Of a DNA stretch of 64,000 nt, positions 1-8,384 are shown piece after piece. The DNA comes from Bradyrhizobium_A sp052115025 (GTDB lineage Bacteria; Pseudomonadota; Alphaproteobacteria; Rhizobiales; Xanthobacteraceae): contig NZ_JBFRFW010000022.1 in assembly GCF_052115025.1 (NCBI RefSeq), positions 24,854 through 88,853 on the forward strand. Reading direction: 5' to 3'. A program made the translations under genes and the position numbers. Position 1 is the first letter of the stretch, and each line of letters begins with the position of its first letter. The notes beneath the pieces were generated by a model. The model saw nothing but the letters and a program-made list of their open reading frames with translations, searched no databases and had not been told where the DNA came from.

Positions 1-413
1 AGATAGTCCGCGACATCCCGGTTGGAGGCGTCGCGCAGCCGCGCCAGCGTGACATGTGGCGTGAACTTGCGCCCCTCCGGATCGAGGCCCATGCGCTGCA
101 TCAGCCGCTCGAGTTCGGCCTGCAGCTCCATCAGCGGTCGGCACGGCACCACCGAGGCGACCACCGCGCGCGGTTTCTTGCCGCCGAAGCTCGACAGCCC
201 CTGCACCGTCACATCGAACGGCCTGCGGTTGACGCGGAACAGCGTCAAGGCGATCTCGTTGGCGGCAAGGCCATCGATATCGCCGATGAAGCGCAGGGTG
301 ACGTGATAGTTTTCGGGGTCGATCCAGCGGGCTCCGGGGAGGCCGCCGCGCAGGTCGGAGAGGGACCTGCCAATGTCAGGGGGGATTTCCAGTCCGGCGA
401 AAAGACGCGGCAT
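1..413 (-). CDS. thpR: RNA 2',3'-cyclic phosphodiesterase (2'-5' RNA ligase family), 3' end outside window
   Basis: Reading leftwards from the ATG at 413, the frame starts MPRLFAGLEIP and stays open to the window edge, so only about 137 residues are visible. Two HxTL motifs that define the 2H phosphoesterase fold can be seen: HVTLRF near residue 37 and HVTLAR near residue 120. Each supplies one catalytic His. The family opens 2',3'-cyclic phosphate ends on RNA and can also ligate tRNA halves in vitro. The MPRLFAGLEIP opening is typical of ThpR. A second, more diverged 2H protein lies at 23231-23776. The C-terminus and any downstream partner are outside the window. Confidence 0.85.
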   Translation of the reverse strand, partial: MPRLFAGLEIPPDIGRSLSDLRGGLPGARWIDPENYHVTLRFIGDIDGLAANEIALTLFRVNRRPFDVTVQGLSSFGGKKPRAVVASVVPCRPLMELQAELERLMQRMGLDPEGRKFTPHVTLARLRDASNRDVADY

Positions 414-669
414 CTCAGAAGTCCTCGATGCAGAGGCCGACAGCGAATCACTGACATCCAATTAGTAACCCAGCCGGATGACAGTGCGAAGAGGCGGCGT
501 TTTCTCGCGCGCGACGATGCAGGTTGTGTGGCCTGGACAAGCGATCGCGAACGCCTGGTTGCGCCGGCATCCGGCGCATCCGAGCAGCGGATCATGGCGC
601 GCTGCGCGCCGTGTTCCTGCCCTGGTTCCCGACAACTCCCCGCGATCGAAACGCGCGCGCCTCTGCGCT

Positions 670-1395
670 TCAGCTCTTGGCCGCAGCGACCTTGCCGAGG
701 AAGGCCTGCACTGTCGGCAGGATGCGCTCGACAATGACATCGACGCCCTCGGCCGTCGGATGCAGCCCGTCCGGCTGGGTCAGCTTGGCGTTGCCCGCAA
801 CGCCATCGAGAAAGAACGGATACAGCGGCACGTCGTGCGCCTTCGCAAGCTCGGGGTAGATCGGATCGAACTTCGCGACATAGTCCGGGCCGTAGTTGCG
901 CGGTGCATACATGCCGCACAGCATCACCGCGATGCCCCGCGCCTTGAGCCGCGTGATGATCTCGTCGAGCGCTGCACGGGTGACCGCAGGATCGATGCCG
1001 CGCAGGGCGTCGTTGGCGCCGAGCTCGACCATCACCGCCTGGGTGCCGTCCGGGATCGACCAGTCGAGCCGATCACGGCCCCCGGACGAGGTGTCGCCGG
1101 ACACCCCGGCATTGATCGCCTCGACCTCTATCCCTTTGTCTTTCAAAGCTTTCTGAAGACGAACAGGGAATGCCGCGGAGGCCGGCAGGCCATAGCCGGC
1201 GGTCAGCGAATCACCCAGCACCACGAGCCTGAGCGGTTTTGCCGCGCCCGGCGCCGCGGCCTGCGGCAGCGCCGGCCCCGCCATTGCCATCAAAGCTCCC
1301 AACGCCGCTGCCATCACGGCTGCGAGAAAGCTGCGCCGCGGCCCCTCGACCACGCGGCAAAAACGCCCATATGACGGATTCATGGACAGTCTCAT
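670..1395 (-). CDS. tesA: Secreted GDSL-type arylesterase / thioesterase I (TesA-like)
   Basis: Periplasmic SGNH hydrolase of about 241 residues. An N-terminal hydrophobic stretch (about residues 22-45) looks like a signal peptide. The catalytic blocks are in order: GDSLTAGYG with the nucleophile Ser near residue 63, GAND in the middle, and DGLHP close to the C-terminus carrying Asp and His. The family hydrolyses acyl esters, acyl-CoA and lysophospholipids. I chose the ATG at 1395 because GAGGGTGCG precedes it; the ATG at 1383 (MNPSYG) is the alternative. Either start overlaps the divergent ABC gene, which begins at 1382. E. coli has the same divergent tesA/ybbA-ybbP arrangement. Confidence 0.87.
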   Translation of the reverse strand: MRLSMNPSYGRFCRVVEGPRRSFLAAVMAAALGALMAMAGPALPQAAAPGAAKPLRLVVLGDSLTAGYGLPASAAFPVRLQKALKDKGIEVEAINAGVSGDTSSGGRDRLDWSIPDGTQAVMVELGANDALRGIDPAVTRAALDEIITRLKARGIAVMLCGMYAPRNYGPDYVAKFDPIYPELAKAHDVPLYPFFLDGVAGNAKLTQPDGLHPTAEGVDVIVERILPTVQAFLGKVAAAKS

Positions 1396-2122
1396 CGCAC
1401 CCTCGCCGCTCCTTCCGGACACCATTTCCATCACCAACGTCAACCTCTCGCTCGGCGAGGGCGCCGCGCGGGTGCATATCCTCAAAGGCGTCAGCCTGCG
1501 CATCGGCGCGGGCGAGGCCGTCGGCCTGATCGGCGCGTCGGGCTCCGGCAAGTCCACGCTGCTCATGGTCATGGCCGGATTGGAACGGCCCGATGATGGC
1601 GAAGTGGTGGTCAACGGCGTGTCTTTCAATGGGCTCGACGAGGACGGGCTGGCGCGCTTCCGCGGCCGCCAGATCGGCATCGTGTTCCAGTCGTTCCACC
1701 TGATCCCGACGATGACCGCGCTGGAGAATGTCGCGGTGCCGCTCGAGCTTGCCGGCCGCACCGATGCCACGGACCGCGCCGCGCGCGAGCTCGCCGCGGT
1801 CGGCCTCGGCGAACGGCTGCACCACTATCCCGCGCAGCTCTCCGGCGGCGAGCAGCAGCGCGTGGCGCTGGCCCGCGCGCTCGCGCCCGATCCGGCCATT
1901 CTGGTCGCCGACGAACCGACCGGCAATCTCGACGAGACCACCGGCGCGCAGATCGTCGACATGCTGTTCGCCAAGCATCGCGAGCGCGGCATGACGCTGG
2001 TGCTGGTGACCCACGACGCCACCCTAGCGCGGCGCTGCGACCGCGTGGTGCGGCTGCGCTCGGGCCACGCCGAGGACGCCGTCATGGGCCGCCACCGCAG
2101 CGAGACGGCGCCCGCATCATGA
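1382..2122 (+). CDS. ybbA: ABC transporter ATP-binding protein (YbbA/LolD type)
   Basis: ATPase of 246 residues in the MacB/LolD/FtsE group. It has Walker A GASGSGKST, the signature LSGGEQQRVALARAL, and Walker B ILVADEPTGNLDE. It pairs with the FtsX-type permease that follows: the stop codon overlaps the next ATG in an ATGA junction at 2119-2122, so the two are translationally coupled. The start codon lies inside the 5' end of divergent tesA, and no strong Shine-Dalgarno sequence is visible. Upstream control elements must therefore sit within tesA, or the true start is slightly downstream. The transported substrate is unknown; release of lipids or hydrophobic compounds from the membrane is inferred only from the family. 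Confidence 0.9.
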   Translation: MDSLIAPSPLLPDTISITNVNLSLGEGAARVHILKGVSLRIGAGEAVGLIGASGSGKSTLLMVMAGLERPDDGEVVVNGVSFNGLDEDGLARFRGRQIGIVFQSFHLIPTMTALENVAVPLELAGRTDATDRAARELAAVGLGERLHHYPAQLSGGEQQRVALARALAPDPAILVADEPTGNLDETTGAQIVDMLFAKHRERGMTLVLVTHDATLARRCDRVVRLRSGHAEDAVMGRHRSETAPAS

Positions 2123-4704
2123 CCCTCGCCCTCGACCGCACCGCGGCCACGGCGCCGCCCCGTCCCTGGATCGGCCCGCTGGCGCTGCGCTATGCGCTGC
2201 GCGAGCTGCGCGGCGGCCTCAGCGGCTTCTATGTCTTCATCGCCTGCATCGCGCTCGGCGTGATGGCGATCGCCGGTGTCGGCTCGGTGGCGGCGAGCCT
2301 GGCCGATGGCCTCGCCCGTGAAGGCCGCACACTGCTCGGCGGTGACGTCGCGTTCGCGCTGATCCAGCGCGAGGCGACGCCCCAGGAACGCACCTTCCTC
2401 GACACCCACGGCCGCGTTTCGGTGGCGGCGACGCTGCGCGGCATGGTGCGTGCGCAGAGCGGCGAACTCGCCCTCGTCGAACTCAAGGCGGTCGACGGCA
2501 ACTATCCGATGCTGGGGCACCCGACGCTGTCGCCGGCCATGCCGATCGCCGACGCGCTTGCCGCGCGGGATGGCGTCTATGGCGCCGCCGCCGACCCTAC
2601 CCTGCTGGCCCGCCTCGACCTCAAGGTCGGCGACCGCGTCAGCATCGCGGGCGCGAATTTCATCATCACCACCGCGATCGACGCCGAGCCGGACAAGCTC
2701 GCCGGCGGCGTCGGCTTCGGGCCGCGCTTCCTGATCGGCGTCGACGGCCTGCGCGCCACCGGCCTGCTGCAGCCCGGCAGCCTGGTGCGCTGGACCTACC
2801 GCATGAAGCTGCCGGAGGCCGGCAGCGACGACCGCGCGGCCGAGGCGCTGATCGCGGACGCCCGCGCCGCGCTGCCGGAGGCCGGCTGGGACATCCGCTC
2901 GCGCGCCAACGCCTCGCCGCAGCTCGAACGCTCGATCGGCCGCTTCACCCAATTCCTCACGCTGGTCGGCCTCGCCGCGCTGCTGGTCGGCGGTGTCGGC
3001 GTCGCCAATGCGGTGAAGAGCCACATCGACCGCCGCCGCGATTCCATCGCGACGCTGAAATCGCTGGGCGCGCCCGGCCGCGACGTGTTCGCGATCTACC
3101 TGATGCAGGTGGTGGTGCTGGCGGTGATCGGCTCGCTGATCGGCCTCGCCGTCGGCGCGGCGCTGCCATTCGTCATCGCCCACGGCTTCGGCCGGCTGTT
3201 GCCGCTGCCGATCGAGCCGTCGCTGCATCTCGGCGAGCTCGCCCTGTCGCTGCTCTACGGGCTGTTGACTGCGCTCGCTTTCGGCCTGTGGCCACTCGCC
3301 ACCGTGCACGACGTCCCGGTGGCGCGGCTGTTCCGCGACACCACGGCGAGCGAGTGGCGCTGGCCGCGCCGGCGCTACCTGCTGCTGATGACCGTCATCG
3401 TCGCACTGCTGGTCGCCATCGCGATCGGGCTCGCCTACGACAAGCTGGTGGCCGCGGTTTTCGTGGCCGCGTCCGTGGTGGTGTTCGTGCTGCTGCGACT
3501 GGTCGCGGGCCTCGTGATGCTGATCGCGCGCAGCCTGCCGCGCCCGCGCACGACCATGCTGCGGCTCGCCATCGGCAACATCCACCGTGTCGGCGCACTG
3601 ACGCCGTCGGTGGTGCTCTCCCTCGGCCTCGGGCTGACCGTGCTGGTGACCATTGCCCAGATCGACGGCAATCTGCGCCGCCAGTTCCTGGCTGCCCTGC
3701 CGGACCACGCGCCGTCGTTCTTCTTCGTCGACATTCCCGCACCGGAGGCCGGCCGCTTCGGCGACTTCCTGCAGTCCGTCGCGCCCGGCGCCCATGTCGA
3801 GCGGGTGCCGATGCTGCGTGGACGCATCACCGCCGCCAATGGCGTCAAGGCCGAGGACCTCAAGCCCACCAGCAAGGCCGAATGGGTGCTGCAGAGCGAC
3901 CGCGGCCTCACCTACACCAACGAGGTGCCGCAAGGCTCCACGGTGGTGGAGGGCAGCTGGTGGACGAGCGACTACAACGGCCCGCCGCTGGTCTCGATGG
4001 AAAAGAAGATCGCCGACGGCCTCGGCCTCAAGCTCGGCGACACCGTGACCGTGAACGTATTGGGCCGCGACATCACCGCGACCATCAGCAACCTGCGCGA
4101 CGTCGACTGGCAGAGTCTCGGCATCAACTTCGTCCTCGTGTTCACGCCGAAGACCTTCGCCGGCGCGCCGCACACCCATCTCGCCACCCTGTCGGAGCCG
4201 CATCCCAGCGCCGCCGGCGACGCCGCGATCATCAAGGCGGTCGCCGCGAAGTATCCGATGGTCACCAGCGTGCGCGTGCGCGACGCGCTGCGCACCGTCG
4301 GCGACGTGGTGGAGAACCTCGCGCTGGCGATTCGCGGCGCCAGCGGCATCACCCTGGTCGCCGCGGTGCTGGTGCTGGGCGGAGCGCTCGCGGCCGGCCA
4401 TCGCCACCGCGTCTATGACGCGGTGATCCTGAAGACGCTGGGCGCCACGCGGGCACGCCTGATCGGCGCCTACGCACTCGAATATCTGCTGATCGGCCTT
4501 GCCACCGCGGTGTTCGGGGTGATCGCGGGCTCGGTCGCGGCCTGGCTGATCGTCACCCGCCTGATGACGCTAAGCTTCACCTGGCAGGCCGGCAGCGCCG
4601 CCCTGGTGGTGCTGGCGGCGCTGGCGGTGACCGTCGGCCTCGGGCTGCTCGGCACACTGTCGGCGCTCAACCAGAAGCCGGCGCCGGTGCTGCGCAACCT
4701 GTAG
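2119..4704 (+). CDS. ybbP: ABC transporter permease, FtsX-like (YbbP type)
   Basis: Integral membrane permease of 861 residues, the right length for the YbbP/DUF214 group. It has an N-terminal transmembrane anchor, a long periplasmic section, and two FtsX-type membrane blocks (about residues 270-400 and 740-860). The central region (about 420-520) adds more hydrophobic helices. It ends ALNQKPAPVLRNL, a typical family C-terminus. It forms a transporter with the ATPase at 1382-2122 and is translationally coupled to it. The tesA/ybbA/ybbP set suggests a shared role in handling acyl compounds in the envelope, but no substrate can be read from the sequence. Confidence 0.9.
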   Translation: MTLALDRTAATAPPRPWIGPLALRYALRELRGGLSGFYVFIACIALGVMAIAGVGSVAASLADGLAREGRTLLGGDVAFALIQREATPQERTFLDTHGRVSVAATLRGMVRAQSGELALVELKAVDGNYPMLGHPTLSPAMPIADALAARDGVYGAAADPTLLARLDLKVGDRVSIAGANFIITTAIDAEPDKLAGGVGFGPRFLIGVDGLRATGLLQPGSLVRWTYRMKLPEAGSDDRAAEALIADARAALPEAGWDIRSRANASPQLERSIGRFTQFLTLVGLAALLVGGVGVANAVKSHIDRRRDSIATLKSLGAPGRDVFAIYLMQVVVLAVIGSLIGLAVGAALPFVIAHGFGRLLPLPIEPSLHLGELALSLLYGLLTALAFGLWPLATVHDVPVARLFRDTTASEWRWPRRRYLLLMTVIVALLVAIAIGLAYDKLVAAVFVAASVVVFVLLRLVAGLVMLIARSLPRPRTTMLRLAIGNIHRVGALTPSVVLSLGLGLTVLVTIAQIDGNLRRQFLAALPDHAPSFFFVDIPAPEAGRFGDFLQSVAPGAHVERVPMLRGRITAANGVKAEDLKPTSKAEWVLQSDRGLTYTNEVPQGSTVVEGSWWTSDYNGPPLVSMEKKIADGLGLKLGDTVTVNVLGRDITATISNLRDVDWQSLGINFVLVFTPKTFAGAPHTHLATLSEPHPSAAGDAAIIKAVAAKYPMVTSVRVRDALRTVGDVVENLALAIRGASGITLVAAVLVLGGALAAGHRHRVYDAVILKTLGATRARLIGAYALEYLLIGLATAVFGVIAGSVAAWLIVTRLMTLSFTWQAGSAALVVLAALAVTVGLGLLGTLSALNQKPAPVLRNL

Positions 4705-4737
4705 CCGTCACACCAACCTGACGCCAAGCTGACAAGT

Positions 4738-5781
4738 TCACGGCGCGCGCGTCAGGCCGTTCTTCGCCAGCCACGCCTCGATCACGCCGGCGACCTCGGC
4801 GTTGTTCCTGTCCATCATCATCATGTGCGAGTTGCCCTTGATGCCGATGGCCGGCAGGTCGACGACATCGACATGGCCGCCGGCGCCGCGGATCGCCTCC
4901 GCGAAGGCGACACCGCTCGCACGGATCTTCGGCCAGCGCGCGTCCTCGGCGATGAAGTCGCCATAGATCATCAGGGTGGGAATGCCCTTCAGCGCATCCA
5001 CCTTCGCCGGATCGCCGACACCGGCGGGCTCGACCGCGACCAGGGCTTTCACCTTGCCGGGCCGCGCCTGGGCCGCCTTGAAGCCGAACTGGCCGGCCTG
5101 GCTGTGAAACAGGATCACACAGGGACACACCCGGTCGATCTCGGCGAGATAGGCCGCGAGCGTCGCGTCGTCGGTGGTGGTCCAGCGCGGCACGATCTGC
5201 TTGACGAAATTCTCATAACCGTCGTTCGGAAACTGGCTGCCAGGCAGCAGCCGTCGCCTGGCCGGATCCGGATCGTAGCTGTCCGGTCCGTCGCCGATGC
5301 GGAAGCGCGTGAACGGGTTGCTGGTGGTCAGGAACAGCGGCTCGCCCTTGAAGATGTCGGGATACTGCGCCCAGCTTGCGCGCCCGCGCTCCACCGCGTC
5401 CGAGACGTAGACGCCCCAGCCCTTGCGCACGAACATGTTCAGCCAGCCCTCCCGGCCGTCCGGCGTGGTCTCGAAATTGACCCCGGTCATGCCGCCGCCA
5501 TGCCAGAACAGGATCGGCACCGTGCCGACCTCGCGCGCCGGCAGGAAGTACTGCACGTACATCTGCTCGACCTGGTAGGTGCCGTTGGGGTCGAACCGCG
5601 CTGGCACGCCGCCGGGGGTCAACGCCATCTCCTTCACCGGCTTGCCGGTCAGCTCCACCAGGCGGCCGCCGACATGAAACGAGCCCATTGCCCGCAGCGT
5701 GATCGGCTCCTCGGCCCGCGCTGAGCTGGCCGCCAACATCGCCGCGAACGCCATCGCGGCGGTGAGATGTCCTCGCAACAC
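4738..5781 (-). CDS. Secreted alpha/beta hydrolase
   Basis: Protein of about 347 residues beginning at a GTG (5781) preceded by GGGGGAGGATCAC. A signal peptide (VLRGHLTAAMAF...SARA) is followed by mature EEPITLRAMG. The HGGGMTG segment near residue 95 resembles an oxyanion-hole loop. HSQAG near residue 230 is a nucleophile-elbow variant of GxSxG. A late GNSHMMM segment probably carries the catalytic His. Substrate unknown; esterase or lipase-like activity is a family-level guess. The gene is convergent with ybbP, with only 33 bases between the stops. The frame is open further upstream, but the signal peptide and ribosome site fix the GTG. Confidence 0.75.
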   Translation of the reverse strand: MLRGHLTAAMAFAAMLAASSARAEEPITLRAMGSFHVGGRLVELTGKPVKEMALTPGGVPARFDPNGTYQVEQMYVQYFLPAREVGTVPILFWHGGGMTGVNFETTPDGREGWLNMFVRKGWGVYVSDAVERGRASWAQYPDIFKGEPLFLTTSNPFTRFRIGDGPDSYDPDPARRRLLPGSQFPNDGYENFVKQIVPRWTTTDDATLAAYLAEIDRVCPCVILFHSQAGQFGFKAAQARPGKVKALVAVEPAGVGDPAKVDALKGIPTLMIYGDFIAEDARWPKIRASGVAFAEAIRGAGGHVDVVDLPAIGIKGNSHMMMMDRNNAEVAGVIEAWLAKNGLTRAP

Positions 5782-6210
5782 GTGATCCTCCCCCTTGCCC
5801 CTTTGTCCCGGCCAATCGCATCGGCCGTTGTCGCAAATCTGCCGGCTTGGCAGGCCGGCCGCAATGCCGAGTTGCACGTGGGACTAATTCACGGTTTGCA
5901 TGGGGGCCGGCGGCGCGGCCGCATCGCCGCGTTCAGGTTCTGCCGGCGGGTTCGAACGGCGTGCCGACGACAATTTGAAGCAGCCGAGTGCGGTATCGCG
6001 GTCGGCTTTTCCGCGGTTTCGCGACATTCAGCCGCGCATGGAAGGTTGCGCCAGATGTATTATTTTCCCACATATCCGATGGGACAGATGCCGGGCCGAC
6101 CGACCGTTTTGCTAACGCAAAATTAATATCACCGGACGACTGCATCTGGGATACATTTCGCCCCGGCAGCCCTGACCCAGTGTGCGCCGGACAACAACGA
6201 GGTTTCGACC
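5782..6210. other. Intergenic region between divergent hydrolase and Bax-inhibitor genes
   Basis: About 430 bases without a convincing gene. It should contain the promoters of both flanking divergent genes. The only clear structure is an inverted repeat, TTTTGC-TAAC-GCAAAA (6107-6122), followed by the AT-rich stretch TTAATAT. This lies about 90 bases upstream of the Bax-inhibitor start and could be an operator or promoter element. Short open frames here have no ribosome sites or recognisable content. Confidence 0.5.
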
Positions 6211-7002
6211 ATGTCGGACTTGGACCGTAACTATGCTTCGCCGTTCGGCCGGGCCGCCGGGCGGGCAGATGCCGTGGCCGTCGACGCTGGCCTGCGCGCA
6301 TACATGCTGAAGATCTACAACTACATGGCGATCGGCCTGGCCATCACCGGCCTTGCCGCGCTCGGCGTGTACATGGCGGCCGTGACCACAGACGCCGGCG
6401 CCGCCGCCGGCCGTGTCGGCAACGCGATGCTGACGTCGTTCGGTGTCGCGATGTTCGTCAGCCCGCTGAAGTGGCTGTTCATCCTCGCCCCGCTGGTGAT
6501 GGTGTTCGTCATCTCCTTCGGCATCCAGCGGCTGAAGCCGGCAACGGCCCAGATGCTGTTCTGGGCGTTCTCGGCGCTGATGGGCCTGTCGCTGTCGTCG
6601 ATCTTCCTGGTGTACACCCACACCTCGATCGTGCGCGTGTTCTTCATCACCGCCGCCTCGTTCGGTGCGCTGAGCCTGTACGGCTACACCACCAAGCGTG
6701 ACATGTCGGGCATGGGCTCGTTCCTGATGATGGGCCTGTTCGGCATCATCATCGCCAGCCTGGTGAACCTGTTCATCGCCTCATCGGCGCTGCAGTTCGT
6801 GGTGTCGGTGATCGGCGTGCTGGTGTTCGCCGGCCTCACCGCCTGGGACACCCAGCGCCTGAAGAACGAGTACATCTACGGCTACGCCAGCGCCGGCGGC
6901 GATGTCGCGGAGCGGGCGGCGATCACCGGAGCGCTGTCGCTGTACCTGAACTTCATCAACCTGTTCACGCTGCTGCTGCAGCTGCTCGGACAGCGCGACT
7001 GA
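6211..7002 (+). CDS. Bax inhibitor-1 / YccA family membrane protein
   Basis: Membrane protein of 263 residues with about seven hydrophobic helices after a short hydrophilic N-terminus (MSDLDRNYASPFGRAAG). The BI-1 family C-terminal pattern is present: TAWDTQRLKNEY near residue 215, followed by ALSLYLNFINLFTLLLQLLG. Bacterial members are inner-membrane proteins linked to pH-dependent calcium leak (BsYetJ) or to FtsH regulation (YccA). The gene is monocistronic and is followed by a strong terminator at 7043. The precise role here is unknown. Confidence 0.9.
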   Translation: MSDLDRNYASPFGRAAGRADAVAVDAGLRAYMLKIYNYMAIGLAITGLAALGVYMAAVTTDAGAAAGRVGNAMLTSFGVAMFVSPLKWLFILAPLVMVFVISFGIQRLKPATAQMLFWAFSALMGLSLSSIFLVYTHTSIVRVFFITAASFGALSLYGYTTKRDMSGMGSFLMMGLFGIIIASLVNLFIASSALQFVVSVIGVLVFAGLTAWDTQRLKNEYIYGYASAGGDVAERAAITGALSLYLNFINLFTLLLQLLGQRD

Positions 7003-7042
7003 TCCGGACACGACTGGAATCGGAAAATTCCTCGGACACACA

Positions 7043-7075
7043 AAGCCCCGGCCTCAGCGCCGGGGCTTTTCTTTT
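7043..7075 (+). terminator. Rho-independent terminator after the Bax inhibitor gene
   Basis: Arms AAGCCCCGGC and GCCGGGGCTT form a perfect 10-bp GC-rich stem with a short loop, followed by TTCTTTT. It lies 40 bases after the stop at 7002. Confidence 0.9.
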
Positions 7076-7101
7076 GAGCGCCGGCGATTCACAGTAGCCG
7101 C

Positions 7102-7626
7102 ATGTCCGATGTCCTGATCCGGCCGGCCGCCGCGGCCGACCTTCCCGCCATCACGGCGATCTATGATCACGCGGTCCGCACCGGCACCGCGACCTTCGAG
7201 CTCACCCCGCCCGATCTCGCCGACATGACCACCCGCTTCGGCAACCTGACCGGCGCGGGCTTTCCCTATGTCGTCGCGATCGCAGACGGGCAGGTGATGG
7301 GCTACGCCTATGCGGGCCCCTACCGGCCGCGGCCGGCCTATCGCTTCACGGTCGAGAACTCGGTGTACCTGCCGCCGGAGGCGCGGCGCCGCGGCATCGG
7401 ACTGAAGCTGCTCACCGCGCTGATCGAGACGTCGGCCGAGCGCGGCTTCCGCCAGATGATCGCGGTGATCGGCGATTCGGCCAACGCCGCCTCGATCGGC
7501 GTTCACACGCGCGCCGGCTTCGAGATGGTCGGCGTCCATCGCAATGTCGGCTTCAAGTTCGGCCGCTGGCTGGACACCGTGATGATGCAGCGGGAACTCG
7601 GCCCCGGCGCCAGCACCGCGCCATAA
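7102..7626 (+). CDS. GNAT N-acetyltransferase, phosphinothricin/methionine-sulfone acetyltransferase type
   Basis: GNAT enzyme of 174 residues. It opens with IRPAAAADLPAITAIYDHAV, and the acetyl-CoA loop RRRGIGLKLL is near residue 96. The VHTRAGFEMVGVHRNVGFKFGRW segment (residues 135-155) is typical of the PAT/Bar/MddA group, which acetylates amino groups of toxic amino-acid analogues such as phosphinothricin or methionine sulfone. The natural substrate cannot be read from the sequence. The preceding gene ends with its own terminator, so this one is transcribed separately from the short gap at 7076-7101. Confidence 0.85.
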   Translation: MSDVLIRPAAAADLPAITAIYDHAVRTGTATFELTPPDLADMTTRFGNLTGAGFPYVVAIADGQVMGYAYAGPYRPRPAYRFTVENSVYLPPEARRRGIGLKLLTALIETSAERGFRQMIAVIGDSANAASIGVHTRAGFEMVGVHRNVGFKFGRWLDTVMMQRELGPGASTAP

Positions 7627-7638
7627 CCGCGCGTATCG

Positions 7639-8010
7639 TCAGACCAGCGACAACCTGCGGTCGATCACCAGCAGCACGCGATCGAGCTCGTGCCCGCGGC
7701 GCAGGATCTGCCCGCCCTGGGCGACGACGCTGTAGGCACCCTGGCGGCGCGCCAGCTTGGGATCTTTCACGATGCGGTAGATCGGAACCTCCGATGCGCG
7801 CCGGAAGATCGAGAACACCGCACAGTCTTTCAGAAAATCGATTGCATAGTCGCGCCACTCACCTTCGGCGACCATGCGCCCGTACAGGTTGAGAATGCGA
7901 TTGAGCTCCAGGCGATTGAACGTGACCCGGCTTTGAGACGGGACGGATGCGGCTGTGCGCTCCGTCCCGCGGCTCTCGCCAGGCTCGGTATCCCCCGCGA
8001 TCAGGTCCAT
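7639..8010 (-). CDS. DUF2794 domain protein
   Basis: Small soluble protein of about 123 residues, convergent with the acetyltransferase. After a variable N-terminus comes the DUF2794 core: VTFNRLELNRILNLYGRMV, WRDYAIDFLKD, ARRQGAYSVVAQGG and a C-terminal HELDRVLLVIDRRL. I chose the ATG at 8010 (MDLIAGD) because GGAGAG lies six bases upstream; 8028 is an alternative. The family is confined to alphaproteobacteria and has no established function that I know of. A perfect inverted repeat, CACCGATC-GCCG-GATCGGTG (8111-8130), lies about 100 bases upstream and may be an operator. Confidence 0.8.
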   Translation of the reverse strand: MDLIAGDTEPGESRGTERTAASVPSQSRVTFNRLELNRILNLYGRMVAEGEWRDYAIDFLKDCAVFSIFRRASEVPIYRIVKDPKLARRQGAYSVVAQGGQILRRGHELDRVLLVIDRRLSLV

Positions 8011-8226
8011 GCTGCGCTCTCCTGTCATCCGTTCGACATGATCGGTCCGGCCGCGCTGCTCTGCAAGCCCTTCGCATCACAACATCGCCAGCGCTGCGGC
8101 AAGGCGTCGCCACCGATCGCCGGATCGGTGAAACATCCTTTCATCACCGGGAGTTAGTCGCTCACTTGCGTGCACTCACGGCGATGTCAGCTAAATCATG
8201 AAAGCGCCCAATTTCGGTCAAGCCGA
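8011..8226. promoter_or_regulatory. Upstream region of the DUF2794 gene, with an 8-bp inverted repeat
   Basis: No protein gene is visible. The perfect inverted repeat CACCGATC-GCCG-GATCGGTG occupies 8111-8130 between the DUF2794 gene (leftward) and the candidate RNA gene (rightward). A promoter for the RNA should lie near 8160-8220, but no box pair is convincing. Confidence 0.35.
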
Positions 8227-8380
8227 TGCCGCTGTGACTGGCGATAAGAAGATACTGCGTTGGCCCGGTTCCTTCGGCACCGGATTCCTCAGCCCCCAGC
8301 CCCCCGGGGTCGTCGGAGCCGGGCCTATTCGCAGGACCTTGAAAGGTGAACTTCGGGCCAACGCGAGTTGGCCTTTTTTG
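8227..8380 (+). ncRNA. Candidate 6S-like structured RNA
   Basis: About 150 bases with rod-like folding and no plausible protein. The closing stem is a perfect 11-bp long-range pair, GCGTTGGCCCG (8257-8267) with CGGGCCAACGC (8354-8364). Inside is an asymmetric bubble whose 3' side carries a small CCTT-GA-AAGG hairpin (8337-8346). An upper stem then pairs GGCACCGGATTCC (8276-8288) with GGAGCCGGGCC (8315-8325), and is capped by a C-run/G-run hairpin. A closing stem, a central bubble with a small 3'-strand hairpin and a terminal stem are the layout of 6S RNA, the stationary-phase inhibitor of RNA polymerase. The size also fits. No covariance search was possible; SRP, RNase P and tmRNA signatures are absent. 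The 5' end is a guess. Confidence 0.5.
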
Positions 8381-8384
8381 TTTT
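8356..8384 (+). terminator. Rho-independent terminator of the candidate RNA
   Basis: GGCCAAC (8356-8362) and GTTGGCC (8367-8373) pair around a GCGA loop and are followed by TTTTTTGTTTT. The left arm is the same strand that forms the RNA's closing stem, so the two structures exclude each other. Confidence 0.85.

Noticed and set aside
1825..4407. Long minus-strand frame opposite ybbP
   Set aside because: Low-complexity His/Arg/Ala/Gln translation typical of an antisense shadow; ybbP has proper membrane topology.
5945..5965. GGTTCGAAC, resembling a tRNA T-loop
   Set aside because: No acceptor stem, D-arm or anticodon arm can be drawn around it.
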